Source: Trebouxia sp. TZW2008
Lineage: Eukaryota; Chlorophyta; Trebouxiophyceae; Trebouxiales; Trebouxiaceae
Assembly: GCA_002118135.1 (NCBI GenBank)
Contig: BDIU01000320.1
Coordinates: 49,720 to 113,719 of the forward strand
Reading direction: 5' to 3'
Length of the DNA: 64,000 nucleotides
Position 1 is the stretch's first letter, and each line of letters starts with the position of its first letter. Both the position numbers and the translations under genes were made by a program. Shown here piece after piece: positions 49,762 through 60,340 of the stretch. A model generated the notes under the pieces. The model did no database searches. It was not told the DNA's origin and worked only from the letters and a program-made list of their open reading frames with translations.

Positions 49762-50010
49762 AGCTTGTACTGTTGAGCACTTGGTCTGTTCTGCTGGACG
49801 TAAAAGCAGGGTGACTTGTCAGCACTCGACATTGGTTTTGTGTTGAATCAGTGCAACTGTCCCAGAGACTTTGTTGACTGCGAATATCTTGTGTGCTGTG
49901 GTGACTTGTTACATGTTCATACTGGCAAGGGCAATTTTGCCATTTTATGTCTCAAGTCATTGACCCCCTGCCTGTTACGGAGTCACTGAATTGTTCAGAC
50001 GTGGTCTTTC

Positions 50011-50015
50011 TGTAA
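50011..50015 (+). promoter_or_regulatory. TGTAA polyadenylation signal of the OEP24-like gene
   Basis: TGTAA on the sense strand 250 nt after the stop. The convergent WD40 gene has its own candidate signal at 50075-50079 on the minus strand. Confidence 0.45.
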
Positions 50016-50074
50016 CATAGAGTCATTACAAGCCACCAACGTAGCACAACTGCCAGCAATGCAAAATCGAGCCT

Positions 50075-50079
50075 TTACA
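50075..50079 (-). promoter_or_regulatory. TGTAA polyadenylation signal of the WD40 gene
   Basis: Minus-strand TGTAA about 330 nt after the WD40 stop codon; it lies past the candidate signal of the convergent gene only if transcripts do not overlap. Confidence 0.4.
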
Positions 50080-50406
50080 TTGAAGCATCAAATGATCATA
50101 CCAGCATTCTCGTTGGAGCAGACATTTGATACAGCATGTTGCTAGTAGGTCTGCCTTCGTGCTGGCTTAAGCTATACAATACTACCGTTCGTACCCAGAC
50201 TATAAGTAATGGCTTGACGAACGACTTTACGGATACAGACAATGAACAGAGATCAACACAGCACGAAACGCCATGTAACAAGACATGCACTCCAAAACAC
50301 AGTGTCGCAGTCATAAGACATGCATTTGCAAACAAGACATCTACGCAAATAGGCATCATACTGAGAGCCAAGACCGCATCCTAAAGATACAATGCACAGT
50401 CTGCTA

Positions 50407-53400
50407 TCATCTGTATACATGCATTCTTCCACTTGCAGTACCAGCAGCCAGCACAGGCACAGAAGGATGCACACAATGTCTGGAAGAGATGGCTGTCTGA
50501 TGCTCACTGCTGAGCTGCACCATCTGGGCACCTTGGCTGTTGAAGACATCAATCTGCAGCAACCCATGCCAAAACTTGTGACAGCAGCGTACAAGCATGA
50601 CAGCACATTTTAAGCACTCAAGCTGTGAAAGACATCATTCTGCAGCAAGTCCATGCCAAGCAGTTTATGACAGCATATGTAAAGCACTCTGGCTGCTGGA
50701 TACATCAGTCTGCAGCAACCCAATGCCATGCTGAAGATCGCATCCAAACTTGACAGCACATGTAGCACAGATTACTATCTTTGCAGCAGATGGCAACTCA
50801 ACAGCCCTTGCATCTGTGGCAAAGCGGGCCCCTTGTCCAGGGTTTAGGGTAACCCCTCTAAAGCCTGGCCATTGCATCTGTGGCAAAGCGGGCCCCTTGT
50901 CTGCTGTGAATGCAGTACAACAACAGCAGCAGCAATTTGTGCAGCAGGTGTCAATGCTGTCCTGTTTCAGGATCCATAGGCAAGCATGACATGGACAGCA
51001 TTGCAGCAGATGCATAAGACAAGTAACAGAGACTGTCACCTAGGAAGCTCTCAACAGTTGCATAAGTAGAACAGGAAACGAAAGGAAAAGTCTACGCCGT
51101 TGGGCGTCATAGCGGGAGCCTCTGTCTAAAGAGGCAGCCTGGGATTGCTGCTGTCAAAGCAGCAACCAGCAAGCACCATTTACAACATGCCAAACGCAAG
51201 ACAGCTAAGCCAATGCCTCCAGACACTCCTCTGCCCAGAAATTCCTCTGCCCAAAAGTCTATCTCAAAAGCAAGGCGGCTAATGTGTGGGTTGTGTGGCA
51301 GATGCTATGGTCTGAGTCACGTGACCATTGAGCCTTGAGATCAAGGTAGAAAGGATACATACCGTCCTTTTCATTGAGCCACAAATGACTGTATCACTGG
51401 CAGGGCCCCAAACAGCCCTGAAGGGCACCACCCAGCGCCCTGTGTTATTGTAGTGCTTCATAGACACCAGCTCATTCAAGTCCTGCTTTGCATCCCAGAT
51501 CCTCAAAGTGTCATCTCGACTAGTAGACAGCATCCGTTGAGACCCTGCATGCAAAACCAAGCCTCAGCTAAGCTCGACCCTTGCAAACATTACGCAAACG
51601 GTGGCTGCAGCAGCAACAAACAATTGCAGTTGTTCAGTGGTGCTCCATGGACACCAGCTCATTCCAGTCCTGTGTTGCGTCCCAGATCCTCAAATGTCAT
51701 CTCTGCTGGTAGACAGCATTCGCTGAGACCCTGCATGCAACCCACAGCTTCCAGTCAAGCCCAACTGCTAGACACCAGCTCACTCGGTCCTGTTTTGTGT
51801 CCCCAGATCCTCAAGGTGTCATCTCTGCTGGTAGACAGCACTTGCTGAGACCCTGCATGCAACCCACAGCTTCAGTCAAGCCCAACTGCTAGACACCAGC
51901 TCACTCAGTCCTGTTTTGTGTCCCCAGATCCTCAAGGTGTCATCTCTGCTGGTAGACAGCACTCGCTGAGACCCTGCATGCAACCCACAGCTTCAGTCAA
52001 GCACAACTCATGGACACCAGGTCATTCATGTCCGGCTTGACATCCCAGGTCCTCAACGGGTGAATGCTGTTGATGGCAAGCGTGCGCTGAGACCCTGCAA
52101 CCAAATTCAATTCTCAGCCAAGCAAAGCTCATGGGCATCAGCTCATTCAGGTCCTGATTGTTTCCCGGATCCTCCAGGTGACATCTCTGCTGGTAGACAG
52201 TACGTGCTGAGATCCTGCGTGCGACCCAAGAGCCTCGACCATGCACATCTCTTCACGTTGCTTTGCAATGGCAGCTACAGCAGTAGAAAAGCTTGCATTC
52301 TTCTTACAACATCAAGAGCAACAGCAAGCAATACACATTAGCACTTTGTCAGGTGCAACACAGTTGAGTCCAGGCTGCTTTGGCTGAAAAGAGCTCCGGT
52401 CATGATGCTAAACAGCATACACTCAACTTTTCTCATCATTCACAACTCCTTTGTGCTTTGCAAAGGCAATATCACTGAGATCAACACAGTGAATCATCAT
52501 ACGTAATACTCAATACGCAAGATTTCAGAGTATTCAACACTGACGCGCAGTGCAGATCATGAAACACGCAATACGCTGGGGCCAACACATAGTGCTCAAT
52601 ACGTAAGTATCAAATAGTATTCATGATTGAGATGAAAAGTATGGTGATCGCTGGTTTAACACATACCGTCAGGTGCAAAGTAGGCGCTCTGGCAGGTGAG
52701 GGAGTGGGAGACGCTGCTGACGGGCTTGCCGCCTTGGCTCAGCTTGCGCACATCCCACACACAGATGCTGTTGTCACTGCAGGAAGTTGCCATCAAGTGC
52801 TCCTGCCCTGGCTCCACCTACAGCATACAACTCGCTTCAGAATACATATATAGGTCACACCAAGGTTGCACCAAAATTTTCACACACAGATGCTGTTGTC
52901 ACAGCAGCAGGTCGCCATCAAGTGCTCCTGCCCTGGCTCCACCTGCATAAAAAGAGACCTTTGATATAATGACAATTGATCCTGGGCTTGATGTTGGAAC
53001 AATGGTAGCGTGTGGATGGCAGCAGTATTTGCGAGCAAGCAAGGTCAATGCTTGCAATTCATAGCACCAAATGGTGCGTGTGTAGGGCACTAGTGTGGCC
53101 ACAATGAAGAGGAGGTCACATGAAGTTGAGGTTGTGCAGCTCAAAGCATGAAGCCTGTTGTTGTAGTACATGTATAGTACTGTACATTACGGTACAGTTG
53201 CAGTCTTAGCGCTGAGTCTGCACGTCCAGGGTCTTGCAATGCGAAGCATACGGTTAACACAGCTACATATGCTGACACTGGGTCACCCAGACGCATTGAG
53301 GTTGTCCAAGTCGGTACAGTCAGGCAGCCGCAAATGCCGATATTGCTGATTGCTGCAGCAACAATGACCACAAGCAGCAGCTTGGCAAGTGCAAAACCAA

Positions 53401-56400
53401 ACACTGGCCAGCAATGCTGACATGACGTGACTCGATATCATGCTGACATGGCGTGACTTCAAAGAACGATGCCTCGGTGGGAGATACAGAACAGTGTAGC
53501 AATACAAAGCCAACAATGCTCACCGTGACAGAGTTGATCTTCCTGTCATGGATATTGAGTGCAATGCAGCAGCGCAGGGCAAAGCGTCCACATTGACAAT
53601 ACTCACCTGACTGGGAATGATATCGAAGGCAAGGCAACAGCACAGGGCAAAGTGCTTACATTGATGGTGTTGATCTTCCTGTCATGGATGTTGAGAGCAG
53701 TCTGAGTGAGCTTCTTCTGCCTGGCATCAAAGCCTTGCAGGTTGCCTTCGTTATCCCCAACCCATCTGCAACATATGCCAGAAAAAGCTTGATTCTCATA
53801 TCCTTGCAGCATCACAAGTGTACACTCACTATCATACTGTCAGAGCAATTGCTGCAGGTTGCCTTCATTATCCCTCACCCAACTGAACCATATCTCAGAA
53901 CAAATCTTGGTTTCTAGTATGTCTACAGAAACGAGACTGCAACCACAATACAAACAAAGTCTTCAAGCTTGAGTGAAGTATGCAACGTAGATGTTGGTGA
54001 TGGGAAAGATGACAGCTTGCATAGATTGTTGGCTGATTCGACAAGCCAGGACGCATGGGCAGGGAACTCGTATGCATTGTCAGATGACTTGATGACCTTT
54101 GTCATCAGATGGGGCAGTCTTCACACTGGTGTCTCCAAGCTTGAGGCAAGTAAAGTAAGACACCAGGCTGATATAGCTGGCTCATGGGCAAAAGGTCCGT
54201 CAAAACACGGTGTTAGTTACAAGTAGTCGACTTTGGTTTATCTCACCCTGAGGTGGCATCAGCCAAGCAGTCCACAGCAGAATAATCTGCCTCTTCATCA
54301 GTCACCAGCAGCTCAAACACGGCTGTTGCAGGATCACTCGAAGGTAGTGTCAGCTTTTCAAGTTTTGCCGTTGCAATATTTATCCTGAGGTGGCATCAGC
54401 CAGACAATCCATGGCAGTATACTCTGCTTCTTCAACAGGCTCCACTGTTTGATGATCAAAGTGATCGCACACGCTTTTTGCAGGATTACTCTATGAGTTG
54501 CTCAGTCATCAGTGCATTGGCTTTGTAAGGCTCACCCTGAGGTGGCGTCATCCAAGCAGTCCATAGCAGAGTACTCTGCTTCTTCATCAGTCACCAGCAG
54601 CTCAAACATGGCTGTTGCAGGGTCCAGCATGCGCACTGATCCATCATAACTGGCTGTCAGCAGCTTAGTACAGCTGCCATTGCCACCGGCCCACCTGCAT
54701 GCATAGGTCATCACATGAGAACAGATTGTTTCTGCAAATGCATGACAGTGCAGTGTTTGACACTATGCATTGCCCCGTCATGACTGGCTGTCAGCAGCTT
54801 AGCACAGCTGCCATTGCCACCTGCCCACCTGCATGCATGATTGCAACATGTAAACAGACTGCATGTGGTACTGTTAACAGCAAAATGATGTATGATACGC
54901 AGGGTGGCCCAGGCGACCTAATGAGCGTGCAGCAGACTGACTAAGCCAAGAGGGTTTTGCAGAAACAAAATGGATGTCAGAACTGCAGAGGATTGCCAAA
55001 AGCAAGACAGTCACAGTGATGTGCAGCTTGACACATGTTGAATTGCTAGTGGGGGGCAGCATACGATTTGATAAAAATATGTCACAGTCTGCCAAGCATG
55101 TAAAAAGGCTACAAGCACAAAATCAGTCAGATGACAAGCAAAGGAGGGCAACAGAAAAGGCTGTTGTGCTAATGAGGTTCAGCAGCGCAAGAGGGTTGAA
55201 AGGAGTCCAAGAATTTGTCACTATCCGCTGCTGGCGGCAAAATGAAGTGCATCTGTCAATTTAGTGAGTGGCATTGAGGCAATGCTACCAAAAGCAGCAG
55301 AATGCAGATAGTGGGGTGCAGGCGTGCTGACCTGAGTTCAGCGATGTATTGGCAGCGGGGCACGCATGGCAGGCTGCACATCTTGTCAATTGACTGATTT
55401 ACATTGCTCAGTGCAGTAAAGTAGTAGAATGCAAATGCTGGCATGAAATTGGGCTGACCTGAGTCCTGAGATGTATTGGTAGTGGGGCGCCAGCTCCAGC
55501 ACACCGTCATCATCACCCTCATTCATGCTCAAGTCCTGCCCCTCACCCTTGTCTGCACACACAGTGCTGCTCAGCATGCACAGCATGCTGTCAATCGTTT
55601 CAACCTCGCTGCATAGCAACTGATATACTGCATCCAGCACACCCTCATTGTTTCCCCCTTTCATGCCCAAGTCCTGCCCCTCCCACTTGTCTGTGCACAC
55701 AGCACTGCTCAGCATGCACAGCATTCCCCAGCATGCGCAGTATGATCTCAAGCATGTAGCTGAATCCAGAACACCTGAACCTACGACGCTTTGGACTGAG
55801 CAAACATAATCCTCAGTAGATGCTACAGCAAAAGCAAGCTCAAAGTCACACTTCAAAAGCATGATGCACCACGACACCCTTCAAAGAGTATGAGTAGAGG
55901 TAGGAGCAGGAACAGGGGTAGGAAGAAATCAGTCTCAAACAAGCCAGCAAGCAGTGCTGACCTGTGTTGTCTCCTATGACAGAGTGGCCAGTCTCAGAGG
56001 CATTTGCAGCATCCTGCCCATTGCCCTGCCCCTGGTTCTCCTTGCTGGCTGAAGAAGAAGGGCCAGCCAGCTCATTGTCCACACTCCACAGGCCGATGTG
56101 GCCGGACTTGTCGGCTGCTGCCAGGATCAGGGTATCAGTACAAGGGTGAAATGCCAGATGCACAATGCCATTCTTGGTAACCTGCACCCGCATTTGGTTT
56201 GAGTTTTTAGTGCACTGGTAGATCGAAAGAATGAGGGTCCTGGTGCAGAGCTAGGTGCACTGTGCCATTCCTTGGGACCTGCACACCTGGTTTTGAGAAG
56301 TTGTTGGCTGCTGCTAGGATAAGGGTGTCAGTGCATGAGTGGAACGCACAATACCGTTCTTGGCCACTTGTGCACACATCCTGAGATTTGGATCTTTGCC

Positions 56401-59156
56401 GCTGAGGCAAGATGAGCTACAACAGGTTGTGGGCATGGTATGATTTTGGATCACCACAATGCATATATCTGGCGGATACAGATGCAGAATGTGGTCTTGG
56501 TCACCTGCAAACATGTTTACAAGAGGGTGTTGGTGCACGGGTGAAAGGCCAGATGCGCAATTCCATTCTTGGTCACCTGCAAACATGTTTACAAGAGGGT
56601 GTTGGTGCACGGGTGAAAGGCCAGATGCGCAATTCCATTCTTGGTCACCTGAAAACATACATTGAGTTCACGCTCTGAGGCATTTGACTCGTGCCATTGA
56701 GGCATGATCAGCTATGAAGTATCAGATGCACAACGCTACTCATGGACCCCTGCACCTATGTTCGCAAGAGGATGTTGGCTGCTGCTAGGATCAGGGTAGC
56801 GGTACAAGGGTCAAACGCCAGATGCACAATGCCACTCTTGGTGTCATGCACATGTATGTGGGAGACTCAAAGCAGAACAATGGAGGCAAGGTGAACTATA
56901 AAGATTCCAGTTCAGGTCATCAGAATTGGTCCCAGAGGTGTAGAATCTTGCAACAGAACCTAAATTTCGAATCTGCTGATGCATCAACGTTGCGCTATAT
57001 GCATGTACGATTGGACATGATGTCCAGCAAGGCCTTTGCAAAGCTAGCAAGAAGGAGAGATCCAAATGCAATGGATTGTAAGATAGCAGCACAGCTGCAG
57101 CTGCTGGAATGAGACTGACACAAATCAAAAAGCAGACTGCAGCACAGGGCAAACCTTAGCAACATCATTTTCCTGCAGGTCCAGCTTGCTTAGCTGCGCA
57201 TGGGTGGGGCGCTTGCCCTTGGCCCCAGCCCCTGTGACCAGGCTAGGGCCTGTCTGAGCCTTCAGCAGGTCTAGGAAGGCTGCATCACTGCCTGGGCGCC
57301 CGTTCAAGCTGCTGAAGTCTGTGCTGCCTGCATTGCCAAGCAAACAAATTCAGTTGAAATCTGTCACAGATGCCAAGTTTCCACATTTTCTGAACCCTAA
57401 TCGTCAGACCTTCAGCAGACCTAGAAAAGTTGTGCCAGTGCCGTCTGTTGAGCCAAATTGTGAAGCTTGAGCAGACTTAGAAAGGCTACGTCATTGCTGC
57501 CAGGCTGCTGAATTGTGTGCTGCTTGTTTAGAGTTGGATGAAGAAACAACAGCAGCTGCAGCAACAACAGCAGCTGCAGCAAAGACAGACTCACTAGATG
57601 GGCGACGCTCTCTGGGCTGAGCAGGCTCAGAGGGCTCAGCATGGCAAGTAATCTCTCCATTGACCAGAGTCATGTGCCCCCGACTAGCAATCTCTGAGGT
57701 GGAGCGAGAAAGGGGGGGGGAGGGGGGGGGGGGGAAACNNGGGGGGGGGGGGGGGGGGGGGGGGGGGGGAACACTTGCAAGGCTGGGCAAAGCAGTAGCA
57801 GCAGGTGCAGCAACAACAGACTCACTAGGAGGGTGACGCTACCTGCGTTGGGCGGGCTCAGAGGGCTCAGCATAGCAGCTGGCCTCCCCATTGACCAGGG
57901 TGAAGTGACCCCCTCAGATTTCTGACTTCTGGGGGTGGATGGGGACGGGGCACTCGGGTTGAGGTTGGTGGTGAAGAAGGGACGCTTACTAGACTGGGCA
58001 AAGCAGTGACAGCAGATGCAGCAGTAACAGACTTACTGGGTGGGTGACGCTCTCTGGGCTGAGCAGGCTCAGAAGGCTCAGCATAGCGAATGGCCTCCCC
58101 ATTGACCAGGGTGATGTGGCCCCCTCGGGTCTCAGTGTCCACTGCAGCCCCGTCTGCCTTGACCCCCCTCTGTCTTAGGCTGGCCCTCCTGGGAGCTACC
58201 TCCTCCTGTGTAGTCACTCACATGATCATTGTTGTTTGCATGAATGATGCACCTAGCTGGGCCATGAAAGCTCACTGGAGCGCATGCAAATGATGATGAT
58301 GATGATGCTACCAATGATTTGTCTACTGTGAAACGCCCCCATCCTGCCGCAGGCTGCACCTCCTTGGGGCCACCTTTTGCTCACACACAATTATTGAGTG
58401 AGTGAGTGTGTGAGTGAGTGGGTAAGTGAGTGCGTGAGTGAGTGAGTGAGTGAGCGAGCGAGTGAGTGAGTGAGGTGAGTGAGACTGAGTGAGTGGGTGA
58501 GTGAGCGAGTGTGAGTGGGTGGGTGAATGAGTGAGTGAGTGAGTGAGAGTGGGTGGGTGGGTGGGTGAGTGAGCGAGCGAGCGAGCGGAGCAGATTTGGA
58601 TGGTGTGAAGTTTTGCTTATGGGACAGTAACATAGGTATGCTTGATATCAGGCACTTGTGCTGTTGCTGCAGGGCAAGCTGTCAATCTATGCCGATCAAC
58701 ATCATGAGTCAAGGAAGCAAAGCAATGTTACAGTATTGACCTTGCAAACCCCGCAACACTACGCCTCATCAGATCTGACCAGTGATAGCAAGCCATGCAG
58801 GTTTAGCACTGGCTGTGTAAAGCAGACAGTAGATAAGCAAAGCCTTGACAGCTGCAAAGCCATCATGTCAAGGCAATTGCTCAGCCACACACACATGCAG
58901 CTTGGTGCAGGGTAGTAAACTCAGGACAAATGAGGGGCAGCAGAACAGCATCAGTCATGAGCTCAGGTTGCAGCGATGGTTCATACAGACTACTCACAGG
59001 TGCTTTGTGTCTCTTGGAGGAGATGCCTCTCTGCTTGGCAGGACGCGCCTCTTTCTTGGGAGCTACATTGTGCGCAAGGCTAGGTAGTTGGAGGGCAGCC
59101 ATACGCTCTCTGTTGCGTGCTATGTGCTCAGCTCTCTCCCTCTCATAGGCAGACAT
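50407..59156 (-). CDS. WDR76/CMR1-family WD40 protein
   Basis: Ten exons close in phase to 519 aa: 59156-58998, 58205-58037, 57327-57155, 56181-55962, 55552-55459, 54694-54536, 53765-53660, 52817-52667, 51544-51363 and 50553-50407. The N-terminus MSAYERERAEHIARNRERM matches the conserved opening helix of CMR1/WDR76 proteins, followed by a basic segment (PKKEARPAKQRG). WD repeats include AFHPCTDTLILAAADKSG, TASYDGSVRMLD, DNSICVWDVRKL, STSRDDTLRIWDAKQD, and the C-terminal HPSVPVLAAGTASGRMHVYR typical of the family. Yeast CMR1 and human WDR76 bind chromatin, respond to DNA damage and act with CUL4-DDB1; that role is inferred by family. The gene is stretched by large introns with many exon-fragment copies. 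Confidence 0.9.
50540..50735 (-). repeat. Upstream copies of the last WD40 exon start
   Basis: The acceptor and first bases of the last exon (real start 50553; plus-strand GACATCAATCTGCAGCAA) recur at about 50630-50650 and 50698-50725. Confidence 0.75.
51073..51141 (-). mobile_element. Retroelement-like 3' tail, copy 2
   Basis: The minus strand carries GACGCCCAACGGCGTAGACT followed by a T-rich run, preceded by a CCTCTTTAGACAGAGGC hairpin. It matches the element at 20690-20753 over roughly 60 bp. It lies in WD40 intron 9. Confidence 0.55.
51545..52235 (-). repeat. Five upstream copies of WD40 exon 9
   Basis: The real exon starts at 51544. Copies of its acceptor and 5' part, coding variants of RMLSTSRDDTLRIWD, start near 51729, 51851, 51971, 52092 and 52212. 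After the first gap (about 186 bp) the period is a regular 120-122 bp. Most have frameshifts. Confidence 0.88.
52885..52950 (-). repeat. Upstream copy of WD40 exon 8
   Basis: The 5' part of exon 8 with its acceptor (VEPGQEHLMATCCCDNSICV) is repeated upstream of the real exon (start 52817). It is open, and the homology stops after about 20 codons. Confidence 0.85.
53520..53905 (-). repeat. Copies flanking WD40 exon 7 on both sides
   Basis: The real exon is 53765-53660. Copies of its 3' end (NIHDRKIN and donor) lie downstream at about 53525-53600; a copy of its 5' end lies upstream at about 53850-53890. Confidence 0.75.
54240..54840 (-). repeat. Copies flanking WD40 exon 6 on both sides
   Basis: The real exon is 54694-54536. 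Copies of its 3' end (EEAEYSAVDCLADATSG) lie downstream at about 54245-54330 and 54380-54450; a copy of its 5' end (GGNGSCAKLLTAS) lies upstream at about 54778-54835. Confidence 0.85.
55320..55745 (-). repeat. Copies flanking WD40 exon 5 on both sides
   Basis: The real exon is 55552-55459. An upstream copy of its 5' part (DKWEGQDLGMKGGNNEGV) lies at about 55635-55700, and a downstream copy of its 3' end (CQYIAELR and donor) at about 55325-55355. Confidence 0.8.
56165..56845 (-). repeat. Upstream copies of WD40 exon 4
   Basis: The real exon starts at 56181 (VTKNGIVHLAFHPCTDTL). Upstream copies start near 56285, 56370, 56510, 56580 and 56845. Two adjacent units (about 56505-56640) are nearly identical 70-bp repeats, so this array was active recently. 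Confidence 0.85.
57390..57910 (-). repeat. Copies of WD40 exons 2 and 3 in intron 2, with G-run and Ns
   Basis: Two copies of the 3' end of exon 2 (TLVNGE, then AEPSEPAQPRERR) lie at about 57820-57905 and 57585-57670, downstream of the real exon. Degraded copies of the 5' end of exon 3 lie near 57400-57490, upstream of the real exon. Between them is a long poly-G stretch (57714-57770) with two unresolved bases. Confidence 0.8.
58396..58588. repeat. GTGA/GAGT microsatellite
   Basis: About 190 bp of imperfect tetranucleotide repeats (GAGT, GGGT and GAGC variants) in WD40 intron 1. It gives long spurious frames of repeated Ser-Leu-Thr-His on the minus strand. Confidence 0.95.
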
Positions 59157-59475
59157 CTCCTCAGTTTCCTGCAATTGCCATCACACTGATACATGACCTG
59201 ATGCCAAAGTTTGCACTGAACACCAAAAGTAGGCAGCTGAAGCACAGCCATACGCTCCCTATTGCGTGCTTGTGCTCAGCCCGCTCTCTCTCGTAGGCAG
59301 ACATCTCTTCAGCTTTCTGCAACCTCCATCACACCGAGTGGATGCATGACGTGGTGCCAAAATTTGCACTGTACATCAAAACTAGGCAGCTGAAGGGCAG
59401 CCATACACTCCCTGCTGCGCAGTATGTGCTGAGCCCACTCCCTCTCACAGGCAAAGATCCCCTTTAGTTTCTGGA
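59000..59475 (-). repeat. Two upstream copies of the WD40 first coding exon
   Basis: The real start codon is at 59156. Copies covering the upstream acceptor, start region and first 15 or so codons lie at about 59230-59320 and 59380-59470, in what should be 5' UTR or an upstream intron. They still show MSAYERERAE-like text in part. Confidence 0.8.
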
Positions 59476-60340
59476 ATCCTCATCACACGGTGCTGATGCT
59501 GCGCTGGATACCAATGTTGTGTCATGCACCAAGGATGCCAGCACATATTTCAAACACCAGAACATTGAAGTTGAACAAGAAAAGTTGCTGGGGAATGAGC
59601 TGCAGGGTGCAAACAAGCTCAAATGCCTTGCAGCATTGAAGGTCTGCAATGACCTGCAGATCATGAGCACAAGCAGATGGGCAGCTTGATGGACAATCAA
59701 GCACAGCAGTGACTTAAGGCAACTAGCAAGCAACTTAAACACTAGCAAACTGCCATGCAGGGGCTTGTCTTGCATTTGCAGCCAAACATTCGACTTGAAT
59801 TTACAACAGCATCTGCTGAAGCACATTTTCACAAGCTAGTAACAGCATGGCGGACAGAACGTGACGCAATCTGGTTCAGCGCTTGTCAGAACATCATGCA
59901 ACAAATGTATGTAGAGCTGCCGTCAACACAGCAATCAAATTGAGCCTGTGCAAAGAAGTCAGCTTGCTGGGGATACATAATTTTACATTGATAGCTTGAA
60001 TCACTGTGACTTGGCAATGTGAGGGGATGATATGAATTGTACACTCAGTAACTCCTAGCAAGACTAGCAGTTTTAGCCAATTGAATAGCACCCAAAGCAT
60101 GTGAAGACAACTGTTTGAGACTGTTATAAGGCCTTGCGACAAGAGGACAGCTGAATTGAAAGACCACCCTACCCGCAATGCCCTTGCAGTGTACACCACA
60201 CGTGACAAACTGTTCAAAACTTAATGAGATTATCAGTGTGACATACATAGCAATGCCTATACTGGCTCTGGAAACTCTGCCTGCCCACAACAAACTTCGG
60301 CACCACCCAATGAAGCAGTCTGCCCCGCCTTGAAAGCAAG
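59476..60340. other. Intergenic: WD40 promoter and zinc-finger gene 3' UTR
   Basis: About 860 nt between the duplicated WD40 start region and the stop of the next minus-strand gene. A minus-strand TGTAA at 59983-59987 suits the zinc-finger gene's 3' end. No gene recognised. Confidence 0.5.

Larger units (their letters stand above)
49762..50406. other. Convergent 3' UTRs of OEP24-like and WD40 genes
   Basis: 645 nt between two stop codons on opposite strands, with candidate poly(A) signals 60 nt apart in the middle. No further gene seen. Confidence 0.5.

Noticed and set aside
51545..52235. CRISPR-like regular array
   Set aside because: The units are about 120 bp, diverged, and homologous to the neighbouring coding exon; there are no short identical repeats with unique spacers.
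58391..58633. Minus-strand frame of repeated Ser-Leu-Thr-His
   Set aside because: Translation of the GTGA microsatellite only.
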